Below, piece after piece: positions 9,241 through 16,104 of a stretch of 64,000 nt of DNA. The DNA lies in assembly GCA_947502815.1 (NCBI GenBank), contig CANNBH010000001.1:992001-1056000 (forward strand), given 5' to 3'. The notes below the pieces were generated by a model that had not been told where the DNA came from, ran no database searches, and saw only the letters and a list, made by a program, of their open reading frames with translations. This DNA is from an uncultured Erythrobacter sp. GTDB taxonomy: Bacteria > Pseudomonadota > Alphaproteobacteria > Sphingomonadales > Sphingomonadaceae. The position numbers and the translations under genes are program-made. Numbering within the stretch: the stretch's first letter is position 1; every line of letters starts with the position of its first letter.

Positions 9241-9740
9241 CTTGGTTCGAATGCATCGCAGTGACTTTTGCAGCCCTTGTCGGGATGGAAATCTTCGCGT
9301 GGTTTGCGCACAAATACATCATGCATGGTTGGGGTTGGGGGTGGCACCGCGACCATCACGAACCGCATGAAAACACTTTTGAAAAGAATGACCTTTTCGC
9401 AGTTGTCTTTGGCACCATCAACGCCGCCATGTACATTTTCGGATCGCTCTATTGGGAGGCTTTGTGGTGGGCCGCATTGGGCGTGAATCTTTACGGTGTT
9501 GTCTATGCGATCATCCATGATGGCTTGGTTCATCAGCGCTTTTTCCGCTTCGTGCCCAAACGCGGTTATGCCAAGCGCTTGGTCCAAGCGCACAAGCTAC
9601 ACCATGCGACAATCGGCAAGGAAGGCGGGGTCAGCTTTGGTTTCGTAATCGCACGCGACCCGGCCAAACTGAAGGCAGAATTGGTGGCGCAGCGTAAAGC
9701 TGGCCAGGCAGAATTGAGGGATAGTGCGGCCTTGCTGTAG
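9237..9740 (+). CDS. crtZ: Beta-carotene hydroxylase
   Basis: The 167-residue membrane protein has the four histidine clusters of CrtZ: HKYIMHG, HRDHHEPH, HDGLVHQRF and HKLHHAT. It hydroxylates C3 of beta-ionone rings; together with CrtW it would make astaxanthin-type xanthophylls. The start is a GTG overlapping the crtW stop (GTGA, 9237-9240), which implies coupled translation. Confidence 0.93.
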   Translation: MTWFECIAVTFAALVGMEIFAWFAHKYIMHGWGWGWHRDHHEPHENTFEKNDLFAVVFGTINAAMYIFGSLYWEALWWAALGVNLYGVVYAIIHDGLVHQRFFRFVPKRGYAKRLVQAHKLHHATIGKEGGVSFGFVIARDPAKLKAELVAQRKAGQAELRDSAALL

Positions 9741-9788
9741 CGCGGCGGAGCATTAAAACTCAGGCGATCGAGGAGAGCCTGAAACAAA

Positions 9789-10139
9789 ATGACCGATGCA
9801 AGTGATCTCAAAGGATTATGGCAAGGCAGCTATTCCTATTCCTCGTCTGCCGAAATCGGAGAGACGCCTTTCAAGGCGCGATTGGGCGGCAAAGACGATG
9901 CCTTGACCGGTTTGATAACCGAAAAACACCTGCACAATGACGGCCAAATCAAAGCGCAGATCGAAGGAAGTTTCGATGGCGAAACGCTCCGCTTCACGAA
10001 ACAATATATTGCTTCTGGCACGGCCTATTCCAGACCCGTCCAATACGAGGGTATGCTATCCGCAGATGGTCGAACGATTTCGGGGACGTGGGTTTTGCCT
10101 GACGATGGCGGGGTTTTCGTAATGCGCCGGTTTGATTGA
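9789..10139 (+). CDS. Unknown small beta-rich protein, tandem paralogue 1
   Basis: The 116-residue protein has no signal peptide and no recognised domain. Alternating strands (LKGLWQGSYSY, FKARLGG, GLITEKH, LRFTKQY, YEGMLSADG, ISGTW, GVFVMRR) suggest a small beta-barrel. It aligns along its whole length with the next gene, so the pair arose by tandem duplication. An AGGAGAG ribosome site lies upstream (about 9770). Confidence 0.7.
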   Translation: MTDASDLKGLWQGSYSYSSSAEIGETPFKARLGGKDDALTGLITEKHLHNDGQIKAQIEGSFDGETLRFTKQYIASGTAYSRPVQYEGMLSADGRTISGTWVLPDDGGVFVMRRFD

Positions 10140-10142
10140 CCT

Positions 10143-10583
10143 GTGGGCGCAAAATCCACTGATCTCTCCGGGCGATGGGATGGCACATTCTCGTACCCCG
10201 ATGTCCCAGAGGCTGGCCCCGTCACGCCGTTTCTTGCGACTTTGGCTGATAGCGGCGGCGTGCTGAGCGGGTCGATTATCGAACCGCATGAATTCGCATC
10301 TGGCACCGCGCATTCTACGTTGGTCGGACAGCGCATCGGGCGCTCTGTTCATTTTTCCAAAACCTATCACGGGGCGGGCGATGAATATCGCGAAACGGTG
10401 CTTTATTTCGGCTCACTTTGTGACGAAGGGGAGGTCATCACCGGCGAATGGCGTATCGATCATTGGCGCGGCCCATTTGAAATGGTGCGCGAACTGGGCG
10501 GCCCTGCTGCTGTCGAAGAGACTGCCGCGGAGGCGATCCCAACTGCCGCTGACGCCTCCATTGAGATGCGGGTGATTGCTTGA
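10143..10583 (+). CDS. Unknown small beta-rich protein, tandem paralogue 2
   Basis: The 146-residue protein starts with GTG only 3 bp after its neighbour's stop. It shares the same pattern: LSGRWDGTFSY, LSGSIIEPHEF, VHFSKTYHG, YFGSLCDEG, ITGEWRI and GPFEMVRE. A 25-residue Ala/Glu-rich tail is extra. Function unknown. Close spacing and shared ancestry suggest the two proteins are co-translated and may act together. Confidence 0.68.
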   Translation: MGAKSTDLSGRWDGTFSYPDVPEAGPVTPFLATLADSGGVLSGSIIEPHEFASGTAHSTLVGQRIGRSVHFSKTYHGAGDEYRETVLYFGSLCDEGEVITGEWRIDHWRGPFEMVRELGGPAAVEETAAEAIPTAADASIEMRVIA

Positions 10584-10862
10584 TTGAGGCCTGCAGATGT
10601 GGACCGCTTTGCCGGTTTTTATGGAAATCAAATATCCTATCAAGCCACTGAAATTATATGGATTCACCACAAGTTGGCGCCGCTGAAGTGTAACTTTCCA
10701 AATTGCGGAGGATCGCTCCAGCAGATTGGGGCCGAGACGCGGTCAATGCGCAAAGCAGCGATGAGAAAGAGCTCGCCGCGCCTTAGCAATCATGACCATT
10801 GTAGGAAAATATGCGCCTCGTTGCCGCAAGGGTGCTGAAACGGGTTGCATCCCTGCGCAACT
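10584..10862. other. Convergent intergenic region with no gene seen
   Basis: These 279 bp lie between convergent genes. I see no supported ORF, no RNA gene and no strong terminator hairpin. Short ORFs here lack ribosome sites. Confidence 0.4.
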
Positions 10863-11210
10863 TCACTCCGCCCGAGTGGAAATCCAACTGCCGACGACCA
10901 CAGTCACAGTGACCGAAATCCAAACCCATGGATGCCCCAACGTGGCCCAAGTGAACCCAACGCCAATCAGCAAAGTAACAACGGCCACGACCTTGGCGCG
11001 GCGTGATATTGCCCGCCGTTCGCGCCATGCGATCACCTGCGGGCCCCAAACCGGATGGTCGAGGATCTTGCGTTCCCATTCGGGGTTGCTGCGCGCGAAA
11101 CAGAATGCCGCCAAAAGCAGAAATGGCACCGTCGGCAACAGCGGTAAGAACGCGCCAATCGCGCCCAATCCTGTGCTGATCAAACCCGCGGCAAGATACA
11201 GCCGCCGCAC
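10863..11210 (-). CDS. DUF454 (YbaN-like) inner-membrane protein
   Basis: The 115-residue protein has the DUF454 signature: an N-terminal hydrophobic hairpin (GAFLPLLPTVPFLLLAAFCF), the conserved FARSNPEWERKILDHPVWGP stretch, then two further hydrophobic spans. Role unknown; the family sits in the inner membrane. It starts 3 bp after the sufE stop and is probably co-transcribed with it. Confidence 0.88.
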   Translation of the reverse strand: MRRLYLAAGLISTGLGAIGAFLPLLPTVPFLLLAAFCFARSNPEWERKILDHPVWGPQVIAWRERRAISRRAKVVAVVTLLIGVGFTWATLGHPWVWISVTVTVVVGSWISTRAE

Positions 11211-11213
11211 CGA

Positions 11214-11663
11214 TTACGCTCCGGTTGCTTCTTGATCGGCGATGCGGGCTGCATGCTGTTGCACCAATCCGATCATATTGGGCACGCCTTGGGTCCGGTT
11301 GCTGGACAATTGGTTTTTGAGATCAAAGGGGCTGAGCATGCCAATCACATCCATTGCAGCGACGTCTGCAGCGGGTTTATCCTGCACCGCCGAAATGACC
11401 AGAGCAACGATCCCTTTGGTGATGGCGGCATTGCTGTCCGCCAAAAAATGCAGCCGCGATGCGCCGCCCGCAGTGCCGGTGTCTTCGGTTGGATAGACCC
11501 AGACGGCCGCCGAACATCCGCGCACCAATGTGGCATCGGTCTTAAGCGCATCTGGCATTTCATCCAGTTCACGCCCCAGCTCAATCAGCAGCCGATAGCG
11601 TTCATCGCCTTCGAGAAAATCATATTCTTCGAGTATATCATCAAGCGTTCGCATGGGCGGCAT
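11214..11663 (-). CDS. sufE: SufE family sulfur acceptor
   Basis: The 149-residue protein has the SufE fold with its active cysteine in LVRGCSAAVWV (Cys50). SufE takes persulfide sulfur from the desulfurase SufS for Fe-S cluster assembly in the cytoplasm. Two starts are possible, ATG 11663 (MPPMRTL) and ATG 11654 (MRTLDD); neither has a strong ribosome site. No other suf gene lies in the window. Confidence 0.9.
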   Translation of the reverse strand: MPPMRTLDDILEEYDFLEGDERYRLLIELGRELDEMPDALKTDATLVRGCSAAVWVYPTEDTGTAGGASRLHFLADSNAAITKGIVALVISAVQDKPAADVAAMDVIGMLSPFDLKNQLSSNRTQGVPNMIGLVQQHAARIADQEATGA

Positions 11664-11729
11664 TTAGGGAGCGCCTGCGCAGTTGGGAAGGCCCGAATGT
11701 CAAATCGGCGGATAGCCGCAGGGTGCGTA

Positions 11730-12014
11730 TTAAAGTTCAACCCCGCTGGCGATGGCTTCGAGTTTCTTGATCCGCTCTTTCATATCGGCAAGTTCAATCC
11801 GCGCCGCGCCGACACCTCCGGCAAGCGTGCCACCGGAGCTTCCGGGGGCGCCGCCTTCGATTTCGCCATAATGCGCCGAAGATGCATGCAAACGTTCAAG
11901 TTCCTGACGCTTAAGCTCAAGCCAATCTTGCCAGCCGCGCAGCGCCATAAAGGCCAATATGCAGATGCCAAACAGGCAAGCGGCGGCGGTTACGAGGGTA
12001 GAGTCGATCATCAT
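11730..12014 (-). CDS. Psp-operon small membrane protein, array member 7 (divergent)
   Basis: The 94-residue protein has one membrane span (about residues 7-27), a basic helix (WLELKRQELERLHA) and a short C-terminal coiled segment (MKERIKKLEAIASGVEL) that looks like a degenerate form of the array motif RxxVLERIATD. It is the last gene of the psp operon and overlaps the previous stop by 4 bp (ATGA). Function unknown. Confidence 0.7.
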   Translation of the reverse strand: MMIDSTLVTAAACLFGICILAFMALRGWQDWLELKRQELERLHASSAHYGEIEGGAPGSSGGTLAGGVGAARIELADMKERIKKLEAIASGVEL

Positions 12015-12403
12015 TTGCTCTGCTCCTTTGCACGGGCGGTGGGGGCCGTGTTCTCAGAGTTGGGAATCGGGGTTGCCAGATTTGGGTCGTGCGTGATGGC
12101 CGGTTCAGCCAAAGTCGGTTCACTGGGCCCGCGCAGCGCCTCGATTTCGGCGGCGATGCGGGCACGTTCGCGGGCATCCATCGTGTTGTTGTCTGTGGCA
12201 ATGCGCTCCAAAACATGCAGCCGTTCGCGCAGTTGTTCGATCTCTTTGCGGGTCTCGGCCACTTCAGCGCGGGTGACATCATCCTTGCCGCCAACATAGG
12301 TTTCATTGCCATCTTCGTCGGAAATGATGCCCGCACGCGCTTTGGCGAGTTGGACGATCCCCCATATGACGATCGCAACGATTGCAATCGTGGTCAAATT
12401 CAT
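12011..12403 (-). CDS. Psp-operon PspB-like membrane/coiled-coil protein, array member 6
   Basis: The 130-residue protein has an N-terminal membrane span (residues 4-20), then a charged coiled coil (VAETRKEIEQLRERLHVLE) with the array motif RLHVLERIATD, followed by IAAEIEALRG and a disordered Pro/Thr-rich tail. The layout resembles PspB, the membrane partner of PspC. It overlaps both neighbours by ATGA. A role in the envelope-stress complex is inferred from operon position. Confidence 0.75.
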   Translation of the reverse strand: MNLTTIAIVAIVIWGIVQLAKARAGIISDEDGNETYVGGKDDVTRAEVAETRKEIEQLRERLHVLERIATDNNTMDARERARIAAEIEALRGPSEPTLAEPAITHDPNLATPIPNSENTAPTARAKEQSK

Positions 12404-12693
12404 CGTGGTGCTCCTTCAAATGAGGTTTCCCTGAGGGATTCAATTTCTTCAGCCAGTTCAGCGGGGTCGCTCATGGCGGTGTCAGTGGCTATCCGTTCAA
12501 GCACACGCACGCGGCCCTCCAAATCTGATTGGATCGTTTCAGACCCGCCCAAACCTGAAGCGGTGTGCCCGGACGATTGGGCTGGCCTTTTACGCCGGCG
12601 CAGCAGCAAATAGACGGCCCCTCCACCGGCAACAGCGGCAAGGGCTGCCATTTGGAGCGCATCCATGACTAAGGATGTGTCTGGACCAAACAT
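12400..12693 (-). CDS. Psp-operon PspB-like membrane protein, array member 5
   Basis: The 97-residue protein has one membrane span (about residues 13-31) followed at once by RRRKR, a linker, then the array motif RVRVLERIATD and LAEEIESLRE. Its ATG overlaps the upstream stop by one base (TGATG). Positive residues after the span suggest a cytoplasmic C-terminus. Function unknown; inferred psp accessory. Confidence 0.75.
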   Translation of the reverse strand: MFGPDTSLVMDALQMAALAAVAGGGAVYLLLRRRKRPAQSSGHTASGLGGSETIQSDLEGRVRVLERIATDTAMSDPAELAEEIESLRETSFEGAPR

Positions 12694-12992
12694 CAGCCGC
12701 GTTCCTTTGCCTTTTCAGTTTCGTGTGGGATTGCACTGCGCAGGGCATCAATTTCATCGGCCAGCATGTGTCCGCGATCGGTTGCGATGCGTTCCAAGAC
12801 GTGCAGGCGATCTTCAATCATCTGCGTGCGCTCAGCGATGGTGTTGATCTCTCCTAGGTTCTGCGGAACGCGCGTCTCGTTCTGTTCGCGTTTGTAGCTC
12901 AGCACCGAATCCACGATTGATTTAAGGGTGATGCCCAGCACCATCAGGATCAGAAAGACGCCGCCAAAGATGATAACCAAATCGCTGTCCAT
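12693..12992 (-). CDS. Psp-operon PspB-like membrane protein, array member 4
   Basis: The 99-residue protein has a strong membrane span (about residues 5-27), a basic segment, and a coiled coil with RLHVLERIATDRG followed by LADEIDALRS. Size and layout are closest to classical PspB in this array. It overlaps both neighbours by one base, a sign of coupled translation. Confidence 0.78.
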   Translation of the reverse strand: MDSDLVIIFGGVFLILMVLGITLKSIVDSVLSYKREQNETRVPQNLGEINTIAERTQMIEDRLHVLERIATDRGHMLADEIDALRSAIPHETEKAKERG

Positions 12993-13369
12993 CAGGCGCT
13001 CCCTTCGTCTTTGCGATGTTCCAAAGCGCGCTCTCCCACGTCTTCCCTTAGGGATTCGATTTCAGAGCCAAGACCATAACCTCTGTCGGTGACGATGCGT
13101 TCAATGTTGATCAGGCGGTCTTTCACCGATCCCAACTCCGCGCGCAGTTCGGCGTTTTCTTGCGTCAGCAAGGCGACGCGTTGCTTGGCTTCGTTGTCGG
13201 TGGATGGCTTTAGGGCCTGGCCCCATGCTCCATCGAGCGGGTAGCCATGCTGAATCCGCAAGCGGGTGGTGTGAATCCAGCCGAATATTCCTGCTGCCCC
13301 CAGCGCCAGTCCGCCGGCAACTATCCATGGTATGTGTGGGACAATAGTGGCGGCTGCGTCGACGCTCAT
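12992..13369 (-). CDS. Psp-operon PspB-like membrane protein, array member 3
   Basis: The 125-residue protein has a membrane span at about residues 14-32, then a segment HGYPLDGAWGQ also seen as HGYALEDEWGG in the next paralogue. A coiled coil follows (LTQENAELRAELGSVKDRLINIE) with RLINIERIVTDRG and LGSEIESLRE. The shared HGYxLxxxWG segment makes this gene and its upstream neighbour the closest pair in the array. Confidence 0.77.
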   Translation of the reverse strand: MSVDAAATIVPHIPWIVAGGLALGAAGIFGWIHTTRLRIQHGYPLDGAWGQALKPSTDNEAKQRVALLTQENAELRAELGSVKDRLINIERIVTDRGYGLGSEIESLREDVGERALEHRKDEGSA

Positions 13370-13731
13370 GCTCGTGTTTCCTTCTTTCCTAGATTGAGCG
13401 GGGTGCCGGTGTCGGCGGTTGAGGTTTCGGTCATTTTTGCGGCGGGCGCATCGCGCAGGGCCTCAATCTCATCCGACAGTGAATAGCCGCGATCGGTGAC
13501 AATCTTTTCCAGCACGATCATTCGATCCTGCATTGTATCAAGCTTGTCATTCAGCTCACGGTTTTCGGCCTTGAGTCGGTGCGTTTCAGCATGGTCGGAT
13601 TTTTCCGTCGTGCCGCCCCATTCGTCTTCCAATGCATATCCATGTTTTGCGCGGATCCAGTTGTTGACGATCCACCCCACCGTGCTGATCGCGACGAGCA
13701 GCACGATAAAGAACATCATATCGGGTTCCAT
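13366..13731 (-). CDS. Psp-operon PspB-like membrane protein, array member 2
   Basis: The 121-residue protein has a membrane span (residues 5-24), the HGYALEDEWGG segment, a coiled coil (HRLKAENRELNDKLDTMQD) and the array motif RMIVLEKIVTDRG with LSDEIEALRD. It ends in a TGTPLNLGKKE tail resembling the NGIPLNISKQE tail of the upstream paralogue. It overlaps the following gene by ATGA. Confidence 0.77.
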   Translation of the reverse strand: MEPDMMFFIVLLVAISTVGWIVNNWIRAKHGYALEDEWGGTTEKSDHAETHRLKAENRELNDKLDTMQDRMIVLEKIVTDRGYSLSDEIEALRDAPAAKMTETSTADTGTPLNLGKKETRA

Positions 13732-14042
13732 CAGACCTGCTCCTGCTTGCTGATGTTAAGCGGGATGCCGTTGTCGGAGGTCTCGACCTGTCGCGTGTCA
13801 CGAAGTGCCTCGATCTGGGTTGCGACGTCATATCCACGATCAGTGACGATCCGCTCGAGCACTTGGACTCGGTCTTCGAGCCGCTGAACTTGGCTGGCAT
13901 ATTGTGCCGCCTTTTCAGCAGTATGCTCGGCAGTTGTCGTAACCTGCATTTGTGCGACTTTTTCTTTATGCTTTGCCCAAATGGCGACCATTGGGATGGT
14001 GCAGCCGAAAATGATGGCCACGATTGGTATCAATTCTCCCAT
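13731..14042 (-). CDS. Psp-operon PspB-like membrane protein, array member 1
   Basis: The 103-residue protein has an N-terminal membrane span (residues 4-22), a KHKEKVAQMQ linker, a coiled coil with RVQVLERIVTDRG, then VATQIEALRD and NGIPLNISKQE. It follows pspC by 24 bp with an AAAGGGGAAA ribosome site (about 14051-14060), and begins the tightly packed array. Confidence 0.77.
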   Translation of the reverse strand: MGELIPIVAIIFGCTIPMVAIWAKHKEKVAQMQVTTTAEHTAEKAAQYASQVQRLEDRVQVLERIVTDRGYDVATQIEALRDTRQVETSDNGIPLNISKQEQV

Positions 14043-14066
14043 CGATCTTTCCCCTTTCTAATGCGC

Positions 14067-14447
14067 TTAGCGCAGCTGTTCGATTTCGGCGGTCAGGCGC
14101 TGATTGTTGCTGACGTAATAGGTTTCAACATCGGCAAGGCGGCGATCAACATCGCGGAACCGAGCGCGGATTTCGCGGGCGGTGCGTTTCGGGCTTTGCC
14201 GAACGCGCTGCCAATATTTCTGCTCAGCGGCATCGGTGTAGAGATACGGCGGTTTCTTGTTCAACAGGAACCCAGCGAGAAAATATGCGCCGACACCCAA
14301 GGGACCAAGCGCGAATACGGTCAGCGCCACAGCGCCCAAGCGGATCCAAAACCGATCAACACCGGTGTATTCTGCGATGCCTGAGCACACGCCCATCAGT
14401 TTTGCATTGTGGCTATCGCGGTAAAGCGTTGTGCGGGGGCTATTCAT
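14067..14447 (-). CDS. pspC: Phage shock protein C (PspC domain)
   Basis: The 126-residue protein starts with the PspC signature (YRDSHNAKLMGVCSGIAEYT), followed by a membrane span (VALTVFALGPLGVGAYFLAG). Its C-terminal coiled region ends RLTAEIEQLR, echoing the EIEALR end-motif of the small proteins downstream. PspC acts in the inner membrane with PspB to sense envelope stress and relieve PspA inhibition of PspF. It overlaps pspB by ATGA. Confidence 0.92.
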   Translation of the reverse strand: MNSPRTTLYRDSHNAKLMGVCSGIAEYTGVDRFWIRLGAVALTVFALGPLGVGAYFLAGFLLNKKPPYLYTDAAEQKYWQRVRQSPKRTAREIRARFRDVDRRLADVETYYVSNNQRLTAEIEQLR

Positions 14448-14746
14448 TGTTGGGCGCCTTTCTTTTCGGCCATCATCTGCTCAAGTTCGCGCAGCTGCTG
14501 GTTGTCGGATTCTTGGTCGGCCTGAAGCCGTTTTACGGGGTTGAATGATGGGTCATCGCTGGCGACCAAACGCTCAACAGTGTCCATGCGTTCATCCAGC
14601 CGCTTGGCGAGATTGTAGAGCTCTTCCAACAGCACTTCGTCGTCAGATGTGATGGTGGCGGCGGTTTTCCACTTGGTGACATAATGGAGGATGAGCCATG
14701 GCAAGCCGATGAGGAACATCGGCACGACGATGAATTCGGGTTCCAT
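14444..14746 (-). CDS. pspB: Phage shock protein B
   Basis: The 100-residue protein has one membrane span (about residues 6-25) and a cytoplasmic coiled coil with RLDERMDTVERLVASDDPSF. That corresponds to the PspB pattern of a coiled coil followed by an acidic/proline end. Its position between pspA and pspC is canonical. A roughly 25-residue Gln/Glu-rich extension follows the usual end. It starts 3 bp after the pspC-proximal border of pspA's stop. Confidence 0.88.
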   Translation of the reverse strand: MEPEFIVVPMFLIGLPWLILHYVTKWKTAATITSDDEVLLEELYNLAKRLDERMDTVERLVASDDPSFNPVKRLQADQESDNQQLRELEQMMAEKKGAQQ

Positions 14747-14749
14747 CGA

Positions 14750-15448
14750 TTAATTCCCCTTAATTTGCTTGGCGTCGGCGCTGTCTTTGCCGAGCGCTTT
14801 CTTCATTTGTGCGAGTTCATCGTCGATCGCGTCGGCTCCTTCGAGCGCGGCAATCTCATCTGAAAGCGATGGTGCACCTTTTTCTGCGATCGACATGGCG
14901 TCGGCGCGGCCTTCGGCGAAATCGACGCGGCGCTCGAGCTGGTCGAACCGGGCGAGCGCTTCGTCGGTCCGTTCGGTGCTCATCAAAGTGCGCAGCTTCA
15001 CGCGGTTTTCTGCACTTTCGAGGCGCGCCGCAATCTGTGTTTGGCGGCTGCGTGCCTCGCGCAGGCGATGCTGCAATTTTTGAATGTCATCTTCGTAAGC
15101 GCGAAGGGCATCATCGAGCACGGCGATCTCTGCTCGCAGTTGATCTCCGGTCCCGCTCGCTTTTTTCTTTTCGACCAAAGCGGCTCGGGCCAGATCTTCG
15201 CGATCTTTCGAAAGCGCCAATTGCGCTTTCTCTGCCCAATCAGCCTCAAGCCGGTCGAGTTTTACAACATGACGGTGCATCTCTTTTTGATCGGCAATGG
15301 TGCGGGCTGCGCTGGCGCGCACTTCGACCAGAGTTTCCTCCATTTCGAGGATGATCATCCGGATCATCTTCTGCGGATCGTCTGCATTATCCAGCATATC
15401 GTTGAAATTGGCGGCAATGATGTCGCGGGTTCGGCTGAAAATGCCCAT
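14750..15448 (-). CDS. pspA: Phage shock protein A (PspA/IM30 family)
   Basis: I chose ATG 15448 (MGIFSRTRDIIAANFNDMLD), the canonical PspA start, with a GGAG ribosome site 8 bp upstream; the product has 232 residues. It is a long helical ESCRT-III-like protein with the conserved KMIRMIILEMEETLVEVR segment and an extended coiled coil. It binds stressed inner membrane and inhibits PspF. The same frame is open for a further 129 codons upstream (to 15835), so an N-terminally extended form cannot be excluded. Confidence 0.93.
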   Translation of the reverse strand: MGIFSRTRDIIAANFNDMLDNADDPQKMIRMIILEMEETLVEVRASAARTIADQKEMHRHVVKLDRLEADWAEKAQLALSKDREDLARAALVEKKKASGTGDQLRAEIAVLDDALRAYEDDIQKLQHRLREARSRQTQIAARLESAENRVKLRTLMSTERTDEALARFDQLERRVDFAEGRADAMSIAEKGAPSLSDEIAALEGADAIDDELAQMKKALGKDSADAKQIKGN

Positions 15449-15773
15449 AAAGGCTACTCCATCTAAAAACGGGTTTGTGGTTAGGCTGCTGGATTGGCCG
15501 CCTTCATCTTTGTCCAGACGACCTTGCGTCGGAGTGGGGCTCCTGCGCAAGGCCTCGATTTCTGCATCGAGCCGCGAGAGGGCGCCTTTTGAAGAACCGG
15601 GTTGGGCCGAAACGCTGCCGTCTTGGACACTTTTGACGCTGCGCGATTGGGGATTCGCTCGGGAATGCGTCGGGGAAAGTGTGTCACTAAGATCGGCCTG
15701 TGCGACTGGAACGCTGCGTTCCGGCCCTAGGGGTAATCCGGTGTCGTTGGCTTCTCGCTTAGCCACGATCTGC
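15449..15773 (-). other. Open frame in phase with pspA, between the 55-residue ORF and pspA
   Basis: About 108 stop-free codons lie directly ahead of the pspA ATG and in its frame. The translation contains LLEQIVAKRE, NDTGLPLGPERS and LDAEIEALRRSP. These resemble the LERIVTDRG, NGIPLN and EIEALR motifs of the small psp array proteins. No good start or ribosome site of its own is seen. It could be a remnant array gene now fused to pspA, an N-terminal extension of PspA, or non-coding leader that is open by chance. Confidence 0.4.
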
Positions 15774-15941
15774 TCAAGCAAGCTCAACGAACATTGCGGT
15801 TTCACCGCTCGGCTGCGCCAATGATGCATTATCATTGATGTGGTTCATCTGGCTGGTGAGAGCGATCATCGCAACCATCGCGGCGATGCTGGCGAACGAA
15901 GCTTGGCCAAGTTTGGTGCCGAAGAAGCGTTGATTGTACAT
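15774..15941 (-). CDS. First psp-operon gene: 55-residue membrane peptide
   Basis: ATG 15941 follows a strong GGGAGAA ribosome site and lies about 50 bp after the sigma-54 promoter. The product (MYNQRFFGTKLGQ... to ...FVELA) has a short basic N-terminus, one hydrophobic segment (about residues 12-30, ASFASIAAMVAMIAL) and a polar tail. No known domain was recognised. Its place as the first gene of the stress operon makes a membrane-located role plausible but untested. Confidence 0.65.
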   Translation of the reverse strand: MYNQRFFGTKLGQASFASIAAMVAMIALTSQMNHINDNASLAQPSGETAMFVELA

Positions 15942-15989
15942 GGTGGGTTCTCCCGAAAGCGTGTGTCTGAAACTGTTGTGATATGTTTT

Positions 15990-16004
15990 GCAAACGGTGT
16001 GCCA
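15990..16004 (-). promoter_or_regulatory. Sigma-54 (-24/-12) promoter of the psp operon
   Basis: The minus strand reads TGGCAC-ACCGT-TTGC from 16004 to 15990, a perfect match to the -24 (TGGCAC) and -12 (TTGC) elements with the required 5-bp spacing. It fits the PspF activator encoded divergently next to it. Transcription would begin near 15978, giving a leader of about 37 nt before the 55-residue ORF. Confidence 0.9.
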
Positions 16005-16010
16005 AACCTG

Positions 16011-16036
16011 AAAAATGGCGGAAATCAGCCATTTTT
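16011..16036. promoter_or_regulatory. Inverted repeat in the pspF/psp intergenic region, possible activator site
   Basis: AAAAATGGC (16011-16019) and GCCATTTTT (16028-16036) form a perfect 9-bp inverted repeat with an 8-bp spacer. It lies just upstream of the sigma-54 promoter, between the divergent genes. It may be a PspF upstream activating site, although it is closer to the promoter than usual enhancers. The AT-rich DNA to 16100 could hold an IHF site. Confidence 0.5.
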
Positions 16037-16104
16037 GAATTTTTCGGGAAATTGTGAATTGGCTCCTATTGCCAACCTTTGGGAAATTTTACTATAGGTT
16101 GGTC

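Noticed and set aside
10621..10686. 21-codon ORF in the convergent region (MEIKYPIK...)
   Set aside because: Too short, no ribosome site, no sign of conservation available.
11232..12299. 355-codon plus-strand ORF across sufE and the psp array
   Set aside because: It runs antisense to sufE and two array genes with conserved motifs and overlapping starts and stops.
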